A DNA stretch of 64,000 bases from positions 248,001 through 312,000 of the forward strand of contig NZ_CAKAKH010000001.1 in the NCBI RefSeq assembly GCF_916618885.1. The letters are read 5' to 3'. Below are positions 24,719-32,636 of the stretch, in pieces. The position numbers and the translations under genes are program-made. This stretch comes from Marinilactibacillus sp. Marseille-P9653 (GTDB taxonomy: Bacteria; Bacillota; Bacilli; Lactobacillales; Carnobacteriaceae_A). Below the pieces are notes generated by a model. It saw only the letters and a list, made by a program, of their open reading frames with translations. It had not been told where the DNA came from and made no database searches. Numbering within the stretch: position 1 is the first letter of the stretch; every line of letters begins with the position of its first letter.

Positions 24719-24724
24719 TATACT
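24719..24724 (+). promoter_or_regulatory. -10 element of the HMA-Ric-HMA promoter
   Basis: TATACT at the identical distance from the FNR-type box as in the ATPase promoter. Confidence 0.7.
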
Positions 24725-24788
24725 TAAATTGTAAAGAAGAAGAGGGAAAACAAAAAAATCAAAGATAAGATGAAAGGAGAAATAATTC

Positions 24789-25022
24789 ATGCAAAAAGCA
24801 GTTATTCAATTAGAAACATTATCTTGTCCATCTTGTATGCAAAAGATTGAAAATGCGGTGAAAGGATTAAACGGGGTTAATCATGATAGCTTAAAAGTAT
24901 TATTTAATGCCAGTAAAGTAAAAGTAGATTTTGATTCAGAAACGATCACCATTAACGATATCGAAAAAGCCATTGAAGACTTAGGATATCCAGTCGTCAA
25001 ATCAAAAGTAAAATCGGCCTAA
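24789..25022 (+). CDS. HMA-domain metallochaperone 1
   Basis: A 77-residue single heavy-metal-associated domain. The metal site is LSCPSCMQKIENAV (C14, C17). FNASKVKVDFDS and ITINDIEKAIEDLGYPV form the remaining ferredoxin-like strands and helix. Such CopZ-like proteins carry soft metal ions to a P1B pump; the pump lacking its own HMA domain lies directly upstream. AAAGGAGAAATAATTC precedes ATG. It is about 88% identical by eye to the second HMA gene 630 bases downstream, a recent duplication. Confidence 0.88.
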   Translation: MQKAVIQLETLSCPSCMQKIENAVKGLNGVNHDSLKVLFNASKVKVDFDSETITINDIEKAIEDLGYPVVKSKVKSA

Positions 25023-25055
25023 GACCAAAAAACCACAAGAAAGAGGGAACGAATA

Positions 25056-25355
25056 ATGTCTGAACAAACATTTAACGAAGTAATAACAAACCATTTTGAA
25101 AAGCTGGATTTATACACCACTGCAATTACACGTGCCCATGGTAAGAATCACCCAGAAGCCTTTGAAGTACGTGAATTGTTTGAAACAATTAGTGGAAAAG
25201 TAAAAGACGCAGGTACGAACAAACCTGACTTAGATGCTGAATTTGCTCAATTACGAAAAATCACAGACAACTACACCATTCCTGGAGATGTATGTGAAAC
25301 GTATGCAGGCACATTCGAGATGTTATCAGAAGTAGATAAAGCATATCAGGCTTAA
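25056..25355 (+). CDS. Ric-like (iron-sulfur repair di-iron/hemerythrin-type) small protein
   Basis: A 99-residue, mostly helical protein: FNEVITNHFEKLDLYTTAI, TRAHGKNHPEAFEVRELFETI and a last helix TYAGTFEMLSEVDKAYQA. Histidines and acidic residues at about H12, H24, H28 and E-rich helices resemble the small Ric/hemerythrin-like proteins annotated as iron-sulfur cluster repair factors in Lactobacillales; classical Ric proteins (YtfE, ScdA) repair Fe-S clusters after nitrosative or oxidative stress. The family call is from memory of pattern. It lies between two HMA genes under an FNR box. Confidence 0.65.
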   Translation: MSEQTFNEVITNHFEKLDLYTTAITRAHGKNHPEAFEVRELFETISGKVKDAGTNKPDLDAEFAQLRKITDNYTIPGDVCETYAGTFEMLSEVDKAYQA

Positions 25356-25420
25356 AGTAACTCAAAAACAAAAGAATAGATTGGTTTACGGTCGTTAAAA
25401 AATGAAGGGGGAAATGATTT

Positions 25421-25654
25421 ATGCAAAAAGCAACGATTCAATTAGAAACCTTATCTTGCCCATCTTGTCTCCAAAAGATTGAAAATGCGGTGAAAGGAAT
25501 AAACGGTGTGAATCAAGATAGCTTGAAAGTAATGTTCAATGCAAGTAAAGTAAAAGTAGATTTTGATTCAGAAGCAGTCGCTATTAACGATATCGAAAAG
25601 GCAATTGAAGACTTAGGATATCCTGTTGTCAAATCAAAGGTAAAACCTGCTTAA
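25421..25654 (+). CDS. HMA-domain metallochaperone 2 (duplicate)
   Basis: A 77-residue HMA domain nearly the same as the one at 24789: LSCPSCLQKIENAVKGINGV, FNASKVKVDFDSEAVAINDIEKAIEDLGYPV. Differences are conservative, and the metal cysteines C14 and C17 are kept. It ends the FNR-controlled transcript; a terminator follows. Two retained copies suggest dosage or slightly different partners, such as the ATPase and the regulator or the Ric-like protein. Confidence 0.88.
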   Translation: MQKATIQLETLSCPSCLQKIENAVKGINGVNQDSLKVMFNASKVKVDFDSEAVAINDIEKAIEDLGYPVVKSKVKPA

Positions 25655-25671
25655 TCGAGTGAATAGAAAGG

Positions 25672-25699
25672 AAGCCTAGGATGCCCTCTTAGGCTTTTT
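25672..25699 (+). terminator. Weak terminator between HMA2 and the regulator gene
   Basis: AAGCCTA pairs with TAGGCTT across a 12-base loop, followed by TTTTTA. Partial readthrough to the regulator gene is possible because no separate promoter is obvious in the remaining 20 bases. Confidence 0.6.
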
Positions 25700-25718
25700 A
25701 TAAAAGGGAGAGGTTATT

Positions 25719-26426
25719 TTGGAACAAAACCAATGTTGTCATCACCAACATGGACATGCAGAATGTATTCGTATTGTTCCCATTTTCAACCATTTGGAAG
25801 ACTCACAAATGGATTTGATTGCGGAATCTGCCAAGACACTTCATCTTAAAAAAGGGGAAATGTTATTCCGTGCAGATCAGGAAGATGATACCTTATATAT
25901 TATCAATTCAGGTAAGGCTCGGATTTACCGCTTATCGGATTCTGGAAAAGAACAACTTGTTCGCATTTTAAATCCTGGTGATTTTACAGGTGAAGTCGCC
26001 ATTTTCCAACCTGGAAGTATTCATGAGAATTATGCGGAAGCACTACAAAATACATCTATTTGTTTAATTAAACGAGGTGATTTACAGAAGTATTTGGTGG
26101 AATATCCGCAGATCTCATTAAAAATACTGTCAGAAGTAACGATGCGTTTAAAGGATTCTGAAAAACAAACCACACAAGTAGCGATTGAAAATGTAGAAAC
26201 CCGCATTATATCCTTTTTAGCTGAGAATATTGAAAAGGGAAGTGGCAATAGTCCAACGATTATCTTACCAATGTCCAAAAAGGATTTAGCCTCGTATCTT
26301 GGTACCACACCAGAAACAATCAGCCGTAAATTTACTACTCTAGAAGAACTTGGATTGATTAAACAGTTACCGAAAAAGAAAATTAAAATAATGGATTTAG
26401 ATCAATTGTTACTTCATACTGAATAA
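25719..26426 (+). CDS. Crp/Fnr family regulator with Cys/His-rich N-terminus (FLP-like)
   Basis: A 235-residue regulator. The first 16 residues are rich in Cys and His (CCHHQHGHAEC), suited to an Fe-S cluster, a redox disulfide or metal binding. The cNMP-type sensor barrel follows (LKKGEMLFRADQEDDTLYIINSGKARIY, about 45-75), a dimer helix (about 140-160), then the C-terminal HTH MSKKDLASYLGTTPETISRKF, in which ETISR is the FNR-like recognition core (E and R read TTGAT). It should therefore bind the TTGATNNNNATCAA boxes at 22651 and 24683. The start is TTG 25719 after GGGAGAGG. It probably activates the cluster under low oxygen. Confidence 0.88.
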   Translation: MEQNQCCHHQHGHAECIRIVPIFNHLEDSQMDLIAESAKTLHLKKGEMLFRADQEDDTLYIINSGKARIYRLSDSGKEQLVRILNPGDFTGEVAIFQPGSIHENYAEALQNTSICLIKRGDLQKYLVEYPQISLKILSEVTMRLKDSEKQTTQVAIENVETRIISFLAENIEKGSGNSPTIILPMSKKDLASYLGTTPETISRKFTTLEELGLIKQLPKKKIKIMDLDQLLLHTE

Positions 26427-26498
26427 ATATAAGCAGAGTAGCGTGCCATCATTAACGTGTTAAGTTTAATAGTACAAAACATAAAATAACAAACCTTT

Positions 26499-26537
26499 TA
26501 GCAATCCAATTAGCATATAAAATGGATTGCTAATTTT
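26499..26537 (+). terminator. Intrinsic terminator after the Crp/Fnr gene
   Basis: TTAGCAATCCA and TGGATTGCTAA form an 11-base stem followed by TTTTTG. Confidence 0.75.
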
Positions 26538-26859
26538 TGTTGATTTAACAATGTTTATCTACAAAAAGAAAGAGAAATGGCTACTTATTTGGCACTTATT
26601 TTACCAAGATGACATAAACTTGTGTCAACTGCATAATTCATTAGCAAAACACCCCCTAATAACTAAGCTAATTCCTCTGATAAATAACTAAGTAATTGGC
26701 AATTTATGTTAAAATTATAATTTGGATTGTGAATTAGTGTACTTAAAGTAATGGGTGCTTTTGTTAAATATCACAACTTATCAATAAGCTGAAAATATGC
26801 AATCTTTTATTCACCCTCTAACCCATAGGGGGAGTCAAATCTCTACATCTTTCAATATG

Positions 26860-26924
26860 GCGACCGCGCCCCAGCCACACGCGAAAAATCGCATAATTCG
26901 ATAGGGGGGTACCCTGAAAGTGCC
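26860..26924. other. GC-rich island with small hairpin, candidate oriT
   Basis: A GC-rich block in otherwise AT-rich DNA, containing CGACCGCGCCCCAGCCACAC, then the hairpin GCGA-AAAA-TCGC (26881-26892) and a run of six G at 26913-26918. Short GC-rich blocks of this kind are found at transfer or replication origins of clostridial mobile elements. There is no relaxase next to it, so this is a suggestion only. Confidence 0.35.
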
Positions 26925-26990
26925 AAAATAGAGCCACATAGCCTTGTAAACCTTGTTATTAAAGGGTTTGCGGGTTATGTGGCTATTTTT
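26925..26990 (+). terminator. Long-stem terminator
   Basis: AAAATAGAGCCACATA pairs with TATGTGGCTATTTTT across a loop of about 35 bases, followed by T residues. Confidence 0.6.
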
Positions 26991-27139
26991 ATTTCGTCTG
27001 ATAGTATATGTTTTTGCTATTAAATTGCCTGTTAAAACCCCGATTTAAGGCTGTTTTGGCCCGGAAAATGTGGAAATTGACTTGACGTTTTCGCAAAATT
27101 AAGTGATGTATGTAATGAAAAAATACAGGAGGTGCTTCA

Positions 27140-27451
27140 ATGAAAGCATTATTTGGTCGAAAGTTCACTAATGTCATGGAACTAAAGGAAGCTACGGAAG
27201 ATGCAAAGAAAAGAGGGGTGGTTGGCTCAAACTACACAGTCATCCGAGAAGTAGAATTAAGTGACCACGAGTTTATGAGGTTTTGCAGTGATTTTCTAGA
27301 TGATCAGCCTTGGATAGAAAAAGACAATGGCGGTAGCAATGCAGCCGGGGAACTTCGCTGCATCCGAGTAAAAAATGTGGAAACTGATGAACGAATATTA
27401 GTCAACAACGAAGGGTATGAATACCCTCGCTACACTGCTATTGAAGAATAA
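27140..27451 (+). CDS. Hypothetical protein (DUF6329-like)
   Basis: A 103-residue protein: MKALFGRKFTNVMELKEATEDAKKRG, then HEFMRFCSDFLDDQPWIEKDNGG, and a beta-rich end GELRCIRVKNVETDERILVNNEGYEYPRY (residues about 72-98). An AGGAGGTGC site precedes ATG. It resembles small hypothetical proteins found in clostridial integrative elements. No catalytic motif is visible. It is part of the left arm of the element and is read rightwards with the next small gene. Confidence 0.6.
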   Translation: MKALFGRKFTNVMELKEATEDAKKRGVVGSNYTVIREVELSDHEFMRFCSDFLDDQPWIEKDNGGSNAAGELRCIRVKNVETDERILVNNEGYEYPRYTAIEE

Positions 27452-27654
27452 AAACATTCAGAGAGCGGGTTTTGAGATAGATAGTTCCGTTATTGCAGAG
27501 TTTAACAATTACACAAAGAATATGGATTTTATGTTAAAATTCATCTGAATAGGATGAATGTTTTATTATAATTGCAACTCATTAAAAGCTATATTACTAT
27601 TGTTGTATAATCGATATTTTGATACGCTCTTTAAATTGGAAAAGGAGGAGACTT

Positions 27655-27843
27655 ATGAAAAAGTATATTTGTAATGAGTGTGGAGGAGAATTCTCCAAAA
27701 ATCAACTCGATTCAGAATTACTGGTAGAAGGTGAGACTTTATGTAAAGGATGTGTCAGCAGCTTAATGGAAGCTGCAAGAGACTTTGTAGATCCTGATCA
27801 TAATTTTGATTCGTATGAAGACTGGGACAAGAATGGACGTTAA
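27655..27843 (+). CDS. Small zinc-ribbon protein
   Basis: A 62-residue protein with CNECGGEFS near the start and CKGC at about residues 30-33, a two-CxxC zinc ribbon. The acidic end (DPDHNFDSYEDWDKNG) suggests protein contacts. ATG 27655 is chosen because AAAGGAGGAGACTT lies just before it; the longer frame from 27619 has no such site. Function is unknown. Confidence 0.65.
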   Translation: MKKYICNECGGEFSKNQLDSELLVEGETLCKGCVSSLMEAARDFVDPDHNFDSYEDWDKNGR

Positions 27844-27868
27844 CTAAAATAACAGGAGTATTAAGAAT

Positions 27869-27930
27869 AGCCCCCAATATAGTTGGTTAAGATTTTTTAT
27901 TATTTCTTTGCTTACTATATTGGGGGCTTT
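27869..27930. terminator. Intrinsic terminator
   Basis: AGCCCCCAATATAG and CTATATTGGGGGCTTT form a 14-base perfect stem with a loop of about 32 bases. Confidence 0.75.
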
Positions 27931-27994
27931 AATTAAAAAAGCTATTGGAAGTAAACATTATCTCATTTTCCCCAATCGGGCGCATTAGTTGAAG

Positions 27995-28024
27995 AAGAGA
28001 TCATCTTTTGATGGTCTCTTTTTT
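27995..28024 (+). terminator. Intrinsic terminator
   Basis: AAGAGATCATC pairs with GATGGTCTCTT (one G-T pair) around a 4-base loop, followed by TTTT. Confidence 0.7.
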
Positions 28025-28100
28025 CGTACACAAATAACTTGCTATTCTGTGGCTTCAGAGTGATATATGGTGTAACCAAAAAACGAAAGGATGATAAGGA

Positions 28101-28772
28101 ATGGAATTTAAAATCACTTATGAAGTCAAAGGAGAACCAAGGAAGGCACTAGTACATGCGATCAGCGAGTTCTTAAACACCATACCCAAATATAAAGGCG
28201 TTCCCACATGTGCTTATGAGATCGGAGACTTAGTAGTTGACCGGGAAGGGGCAGTTATTCTAAATAACAGCATGACCCCCGCAGAGGTGGACAAAATGGT
28301 CACGGTGCTCGAAGAACAAGGTTTCATGCCCACAAATTACGGTGAGAATGCCTTTGACGGCATTGAGGTAGCCATGCCAAGAGAGATGTTTACAGACAAG
28401 GCGATCGAGAACCTGCACAAGATCGTAAATGCCAAAGGGGAACTTATCAGCAAAGCCATCGGCACCATGGACTTAAGAATCATCGAAAACGATGTGAAAG
28501 TAAAGTTCCCATGGTTTCCAAAAACAGAGGACAGCGAGGAAGTGACCCATTACACTCAGTTCACCGAAGCCTTATGCAAAATGGCCATCGAGCGAAACCG
28601 AGTGGCTTCCACACCAAAGAAAAGCGAGAATGAGAAATACGATTTCAGATGCTTTCTATTAAGACTAGGGTTTATCGGGGACGAGTACAAGGCGCTTAGG
28701 AAGTTCTTGCTTCGAAACCTAACAGGCAACGCAGCCTTTAAACATGGGAGACCTAAAAAGGATGCAAACTAA
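28101..28772 (+). CDS. Hypothetical protein of clostridial mobile elements
   Basis: A 223-residue soluble protein beginning MEFKITYEVKGEPRKALVHAI with LVVDREGAVIL and GTMDLRIIENDVKVKFPWFP. The last third is basic (RNRVASTPKKSENEK, CFLLRLGFIGDEYKALRKFLLRNL) and ends GRPKKDAN, an AT-hook-like tail. This matches a family often labelled virulence-related protein in Clostridia, without known function. Its codon use and GC content are higher than the backbone, supporting transfer. It ends in a shared terminator with the convergent capsid gene. Confidence 0.6.
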   Translation: MEFKITYEVKGEPRKALVHAISEFLNTIPKYKGVPTCAYEIGDLVVDREGAVILNNSMTPAEVDKMVTVLEEQGFMPTNYGENAFDGIEVAMPREMFTDKAIENLHKIVNAKGELISKAIGTMDLRIIENDVKVKFPWFPKTEDSEEVTHYTQFTEALCKMAIERNRVASTPKKSENEKYDFRCFLLRLGFIGDEYKALRKFLLRNLTGNAAFKHGRPKKDAN

Positions 28773-28775
28773 AAA

Positions 28776-28824
28776 GAAGCGGGTAGGAGTGTGGACATTG
28801 ACGTCTTCTCCTACCCGCTTTTCT
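28776..28824. terminator. Bidirectional terminator
   Basis: AGAAGCGGGTAGGAG and CTCCTACCCGCTTTTCTT form a 13-base GC-rich stem between convergent genes. Confidence 0.82.
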
Positions 28825-28828
28825 TCTA

Positions 28829-29734
28829 TTATAATAACTGTAGTAGTTTGATAGACTCTGGGATGATTAGTTTGGCATCCAGTCGCTTAAAAGCCGCAAA
28901 GCCAATCTGACCTTCCAGACTGTATTTCTCGTTTAACACCTTCATCGTAAGCGGCTGACGCTCAATCACCCAATAGTAGCTGAAGTCACCGAAGGCAATG
29001 GCTTTCTCGCCGCTCTCGATGCCCGGCATATAAGGTGAATGCACGACCGGCTTTCCTAGAATGGTGTTATCTACATGATTCCACAGATAGTTTCCGTTTG
29101 TGTCTTTTAGCGTTCGAAGGTAAAGAGCGGTTTCATCATTCATGACCCACACTGCATTTTTACGGTAATGCTTATCAAGTGAGAAGTACAACTTGATCAC
29201 TTCATCATAGGTGATGGCATCGGTTTCTGTCGCTGTTACGCCGACTTGTGCGCCTTCTGTGGGGTGCAAAATGCCAGTAGGGGCATCGATGCCATCCCCG
29301 TTTATAAAGGCGTTTTCTTCCTCTCTACCGAACCTGCGGGCAAATTCGTTCTTCAGATATTTCTCCAAGTCGAACTTGTTGTCACTGACAAAGGATTACT
29401 TCAGCCTTGTCAAACTTGCTAGTTTATAAGACTCTAATGCGAACTGTGTAACCGTGTCGGCACTTTCGGGGATGGCAATATTCTCGTCTACCCATGCAGC
29501 CGTACCGGTTGAAGTGACCGCATGAATTTTTCCTTCTGTGGATGTAGTTTTAACCACAGTTGCGATTCTTCTAAATAGATTTTCCTTTTCAAGGGCTGTC
29601 GTGTAGCTGTCAATGAATTCATCTGGGGCAGGATAGCTCCCGGTGCTATCAGCCATGTCCCTCACAGTCGGATAGGCCACTTGACCTCTCATTGTGTTCC
29701 AGAATGCTTTGTTATAAGTAGTTTGATTTGTCAT
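28829..29734 (-). pseudogene. HK97-type major capsid protein gene interrupted by one in-frame stop
   Basis: The frame from 29734 to 28829 is open for 301 codons except for TAA at 29396-29398. The first part has EFIDSYTTALEKENLFRRIATV and TGTAAWVDENIAIPESADT; after the stop the same frame goes on SFVSDNKFDLEKYLKNEFARR, INGDGIDAPTGILH, VMNDETALYLRTLKDTNG, LLGKP-type region LGKPVVHSPYMPG and FGDFSYYWVIERQPLTMK. These are the N-arm, E-loop, spine helix, P and A domains of a short HK97-fold capsid without a delta domain. No portal, protease, terminase or tail gene is nearby. One base change (for example GAA to TAA) would restore it. Confidence 0.85.
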
Positions 29735-29745
29735 TTTGTTTCCTC

Positions 29746-29988
29746 CTAATTTTTATGATTTTTAACCCAGTTACGGGAAATGCAATAATGTATGACTTCA
29801 TTCAGTGTCTGAAAGTAATAGCCGGAGCCTTGGTATTGGATGCACCAATGAGCTTTAGCATCTGACCGTTTATCTCTCATCACCACAACGGGATGCGAGT
29901 TGCCCAGTGGGATGATGTGAAACACTTCAAAATTTTCTAAGTCCAGATTTTTTCTTATTCGGCTTGGCAGTTTATCGATTTCTTCCAT
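29746..29988 (-). CDS. Hypothetical protein between capsid and primase genes
   Basis: An 80-residue protein beginning MEEIDKLPSRIRKNLDLENF, with HIIPLGNSHPVVVMRDKRSD, and HWCIQYQGSGYYF near the end. ATG 29988 is preferred because GGGAGGTGAAGACC lies directly upstream; a longer frame to 30069 lacks a site. It is 12 bases from the capsid start, so the two are co-transcribed. I do not recognise a function. Confidence 0.6.
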   Translation of the reverse strand: MEEIDKLPSRIRKNLDLENFEVFHIIPLGNSHPVVVMRDKRSDAKAHWCIQYQGSGYYFQTLNEVIHYCISRNWVKNHKN

Positions 29989-30111
29989 GGTCTTCACCTC
30001 CCAATCCATAAATTTGGTGACAGTTTTATCAATTCGGTGATTGTTAGGTACAGTTGTGTGAATGTGCAATACTCTTTAAAACCCTTTAATATCAAGGGAT
30101 TAAGTGATTTT

Positions 30112-30234
30112 GGTGACAGAAGTGACAACTTCATCAACTTTACCTTTATACTCTTATATCTACCATTTCTTATATATATTTTATTTTTATATATTTCCTT
30201 AGAAGTTAAAAGAACTGTCACTACTGTCACTAAC
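30112..30234. repeat. TGACA-containing inverted repeats flanking AT-rich DNA; candidate replication origin
   Basis: GGTGACAGAAGTGACAACT (30112-30130) is mirrored by AACTGTCACTACTGTCACT (30214-30232), with about 83 bases of very AT-rich DNA between. Each arm holds two TGACA units at 9-base spacing. A further GGTGACAG lies at 30016-30023. The site is beside the primase-helicase gene, as origins of P4-type replication systems often are. Confidence 0.5.
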
Positions 30235-30326
30235 CTTTCTTAAAGTGTTGATATAACTGGGTTTGTCAGAGTAAATATTGTGGAATTACTGTCATCAAAA
30301 CTTCCACCTGACATTCATCTTTGTCA

Positions 30327-32561
30327 CTAGTTGGATGAAAGAAGCGGCAACTCATCATAGCCATAAGCGCTTTGATAATTGACTTTTGCCTCATCTGTTA
30401 AGGTATAGCTACGATAGAATGTACCGCCTTTGCCCCTGCGAACGGTCATATCTGCAAAAGTGGTGCCAAGATAATCTGCCAGTTCATTGCGGAACTCTTT
30501 TGCAGTTTTTGCGTAGCCATGATTGTTATCTGCACACCATGCCTTATACACTTTGTAGACTCGACCGGTGGTGCAGCTGTCTTTGATTTTTTCAAAGGGT
30601 CTAGGCTGCATACATTCATTAAAGAAAGCAATGATGGTATTGTTATCCGCCATATAAATTGATCTGGCATTTTCAACACATTGTGGTTCTGTAAAGATGT
30701 ATCCATTTTGAATGACTTGCTTGAGCGCCATGATTGCTTTATAAACAATGCCATCACGCTCGGCATACATTTTATCCAGCAAGAACTTATCCTGTTTGTC
30801 CTTTGGAATGACGTTGTTGCAGTTGACCTGCATGATGCGGTCATAGACCCATTTCCCATCATCGCCACCAAATTTAGGTAGGCGGTTCATACAGAACCAG
30901 AGAAGTCCTTTATAGATAAACTCGAATCCGTTTTGTCCTTTGAACTCTCCAAAGATACTATCCCCACCGGTACATTGTTTGAAGATGCGAAGTTCACCAA
31001 CGGTCAAGAAACTCATATCGGAGCTTCCCGCAAGACGCTTGTTGTAGAGATTACCGGTGCCAAATCGGGACTCCATCTCTTTTAAATCAATCCCGATGAA
31101 GTTGCCATTTCCCAATAATCGTTCTGTCAAAGTTTTTAGCTGTGACTTCCCGGTATCACCTTTACCAACCATGAAAAGTGATTTCTTCATACGATGTCCT
31201 TTTACATTGGAGAGAGTCACTCCCATAAACTCAAGGAGCAAATTCTGCACTGCCTCATCACTGTTGGTAAGGTCAGCCATGAACTGATCAAAGACTGGTG
31301 TAGGTTTAGCTTCGCCCAGCCAATCACAAGGAATCTGGATGGTGCTTAACACATCAGGACTGTGGGGTAGTAGCTTCATATCAGAAAGCCTAAGTAGGCC
31401 ATTTTGGAAATTAACGATGTCCTCACCGGCATTCAGTTCCCCATGGGTTTTGAATTTCAAGTCAGTGGTAATCTGACGAAACACTTCATCTACATCCCGC
31501 ATCTGCAAGATACTTTCATCAATGGATGTAATGTAACTTTTAATGATGCCTTTTAACATTTCATCCGCATAAAGCCTGTAACATCCATCCTCGTAGACAT
31601 ATCGTAAAACGCCACCTTTGGCACTATCACGAACGAAGATGTAGTGAAGGTTTTCTCGAATGTATCTTGCCAGTAAGGGACAGTTAACCTTTATGCGTTT
31701 GGAACGCTCATCGTAATAAATGTAAGAAGGCATGTCCTTACTGCCCGTATAGAACTGGTCATGACAACCTTCAATGGCTTTTTCGATGGTAGATGTGCGG
31801 TAATCATCACGCTCCCATTTTTCCCGGTATAGCTTGGACTGTCTGAACAGACTATCTATCTGTTCCATATCCCCACCGCAGTAGAATGCGAGGATATTAC
31901 ATAATGCTTGGTCGGCTTCTGAATGGCTGCCGTAGTCCGAAATGTCACCTTTGTCAAAAAGAGCTATAAATTTCTCGCCATTCTTGGCTTTTCTGGCGGT
32001 GACGATAATATCGAAATTGTTATTAACTGTGAAACCAACATTCTCAGACTCTATGAAACTACTTTTTTTCATGTATCTGTTCAAGAAGGTGAGCGCTTCA
32101 TTGGTTCTATTCATTAAAGGCTGATCGCTAATCGCATTTCCTGTAAAAGTAAGGTAGCGACTAGTTAGTCCGCCGATGTAAATTTCCATCTGGTTGTGTG
32201 GGTTCTTGCTATAGTAATCTTTGGACAGCTTCTTAATGGAGTTACTATTTATTGAAACTGGTATCTGATTGATATCCACCTCAAAGAGGTGATGGGTGCC
32301 TTGGCCACTTGGAGAAAGTTCTTCATAGGTGTTCATCAGCACTCTAACTTCTTGAGCTAATTCACTATCAGCACCGATATCGTCAATATCAATTCCAGCA
32401 ATACCAGATGGAAGGACAAGACCTACACCATCAAATTGATGAAGCTCTACAGCTTCACTAGCTTTATCAAAGGTTGTCCATTGAGACTGATACTCCTCTG
32501 TAGTGCCGGTTTTATAGCCCTTGGTGTTGTATAAGACTTTGGTACGGCGGCCTTTTTGCAT
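30327..32561 (-). CDS. Phage/plasmid primase-helicase, P4/D5 family
   Basis: A 744-residue replication protein. The N-terminal part is primase-like, with VLPSGIAGIDIDDIG (the acidic metal site GIDIDD, about residues 52-57) and SPSGQGTHHLFEV, as in prim-pol proteins. The centre has a D5_N-type region, and the helicase part starts with Walker A FMVGKGDTGKSQLKTL (about residues 463-478) followed by LLWFCMNRLPKFGGDDGKWVYDRIM. A winged C-terminal region binds DNA. Such proteins start replication at a nearby origin in phages, satellites and integrative elements. It is read leftwards toward the capsid gene. Confidence 0.9.
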   Translation of the reverse strand: MQKGRRTKVLYNTKGYKTGTTEEYQSQWTTFDKASEAVELHQFDGVGLVLPSGIAGIDIDDIGADSELAQEVRVLMNTYEELSPSGQGTHHLFEVDINQIPVSINSNSIKKLSKDYYSKNPHNQMEIYIGGLTSRYLTFTGNAISDQPLMNRTNEALTFLNRYMKKSSFIESENVGFTVNNNFDIIVTARKAKNGEKFIALFDKGDISDYGSHSEADQALCNILAFYCGGDMEQIDSLFRQSKLYREKWERDDYRTSTIEKAIEGCHDQFYTGSKDMPSYIYYDERSKRIKVNCPLLARYIRENLHYIFVRDSAKGGVLRYVYEDGCYRLYADEMLKGIIKSYITSIDESILQMRDVDEVFRQITTDLKFKTHGELNAGEDIVNFQNGLLRLSDMKLLPHSPDVLSTIQIPCDWLGEAKPTPVFDQFMADLTNSDEAVQNLLLEFMGVTLSNVKGHRMKKSLFMVGKGDTGKSQLKTLTERLLGNGNFIGIDLKEMESRFGTGNLYNKRLAGSSDMSFLTVGELRIFKQCTGGDSIFGEFKGQNGFEFIYKGLLWFCMNRLPKFGGDDGKWVYDRIMQVNCNNVIPKDKQDKFLLDKMYAERDGIVYKAIMALKQVIQNGYIFTEPQCVENARSIYMADNNTIIAFFNECMQPRPFEKIKDSCTTGRVYKVYKAWCADNNHGYAKTAKEFRNELADYLGTTFADMTVRRGKGGTFYRSYTLTDEAKVNYQSAYGYDELPLLSSN

Positions 32562-32636
32562 TTCATAACGCCAACATACCCAAATCTTTTGTTATTTTAA
32601 TTCGTTGATTTCCATAGCCGCCGACCTCCTCTTCGT

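Noticed and set aside
26427..27139. Possible CRISPR-like repeats in the long intergenic region
   Set aside because: No regularly spaced repeats; only two terminators and a GC-rich block.
28829..29734. Encapsulin nanocompartment instead of a phage capsid
   Set aside because: Motifs such as INGDGIDAPTGIL and LKDTNGNYLW fit phage HK97 capsids, and no cargo enzyme gene is adjacent.
30037..30243. A 68-codon rightward frame over the repeat region
   Set aside because: No ribosome site, low-complexity hydrophobic sequence caused by AT-rich DNA.
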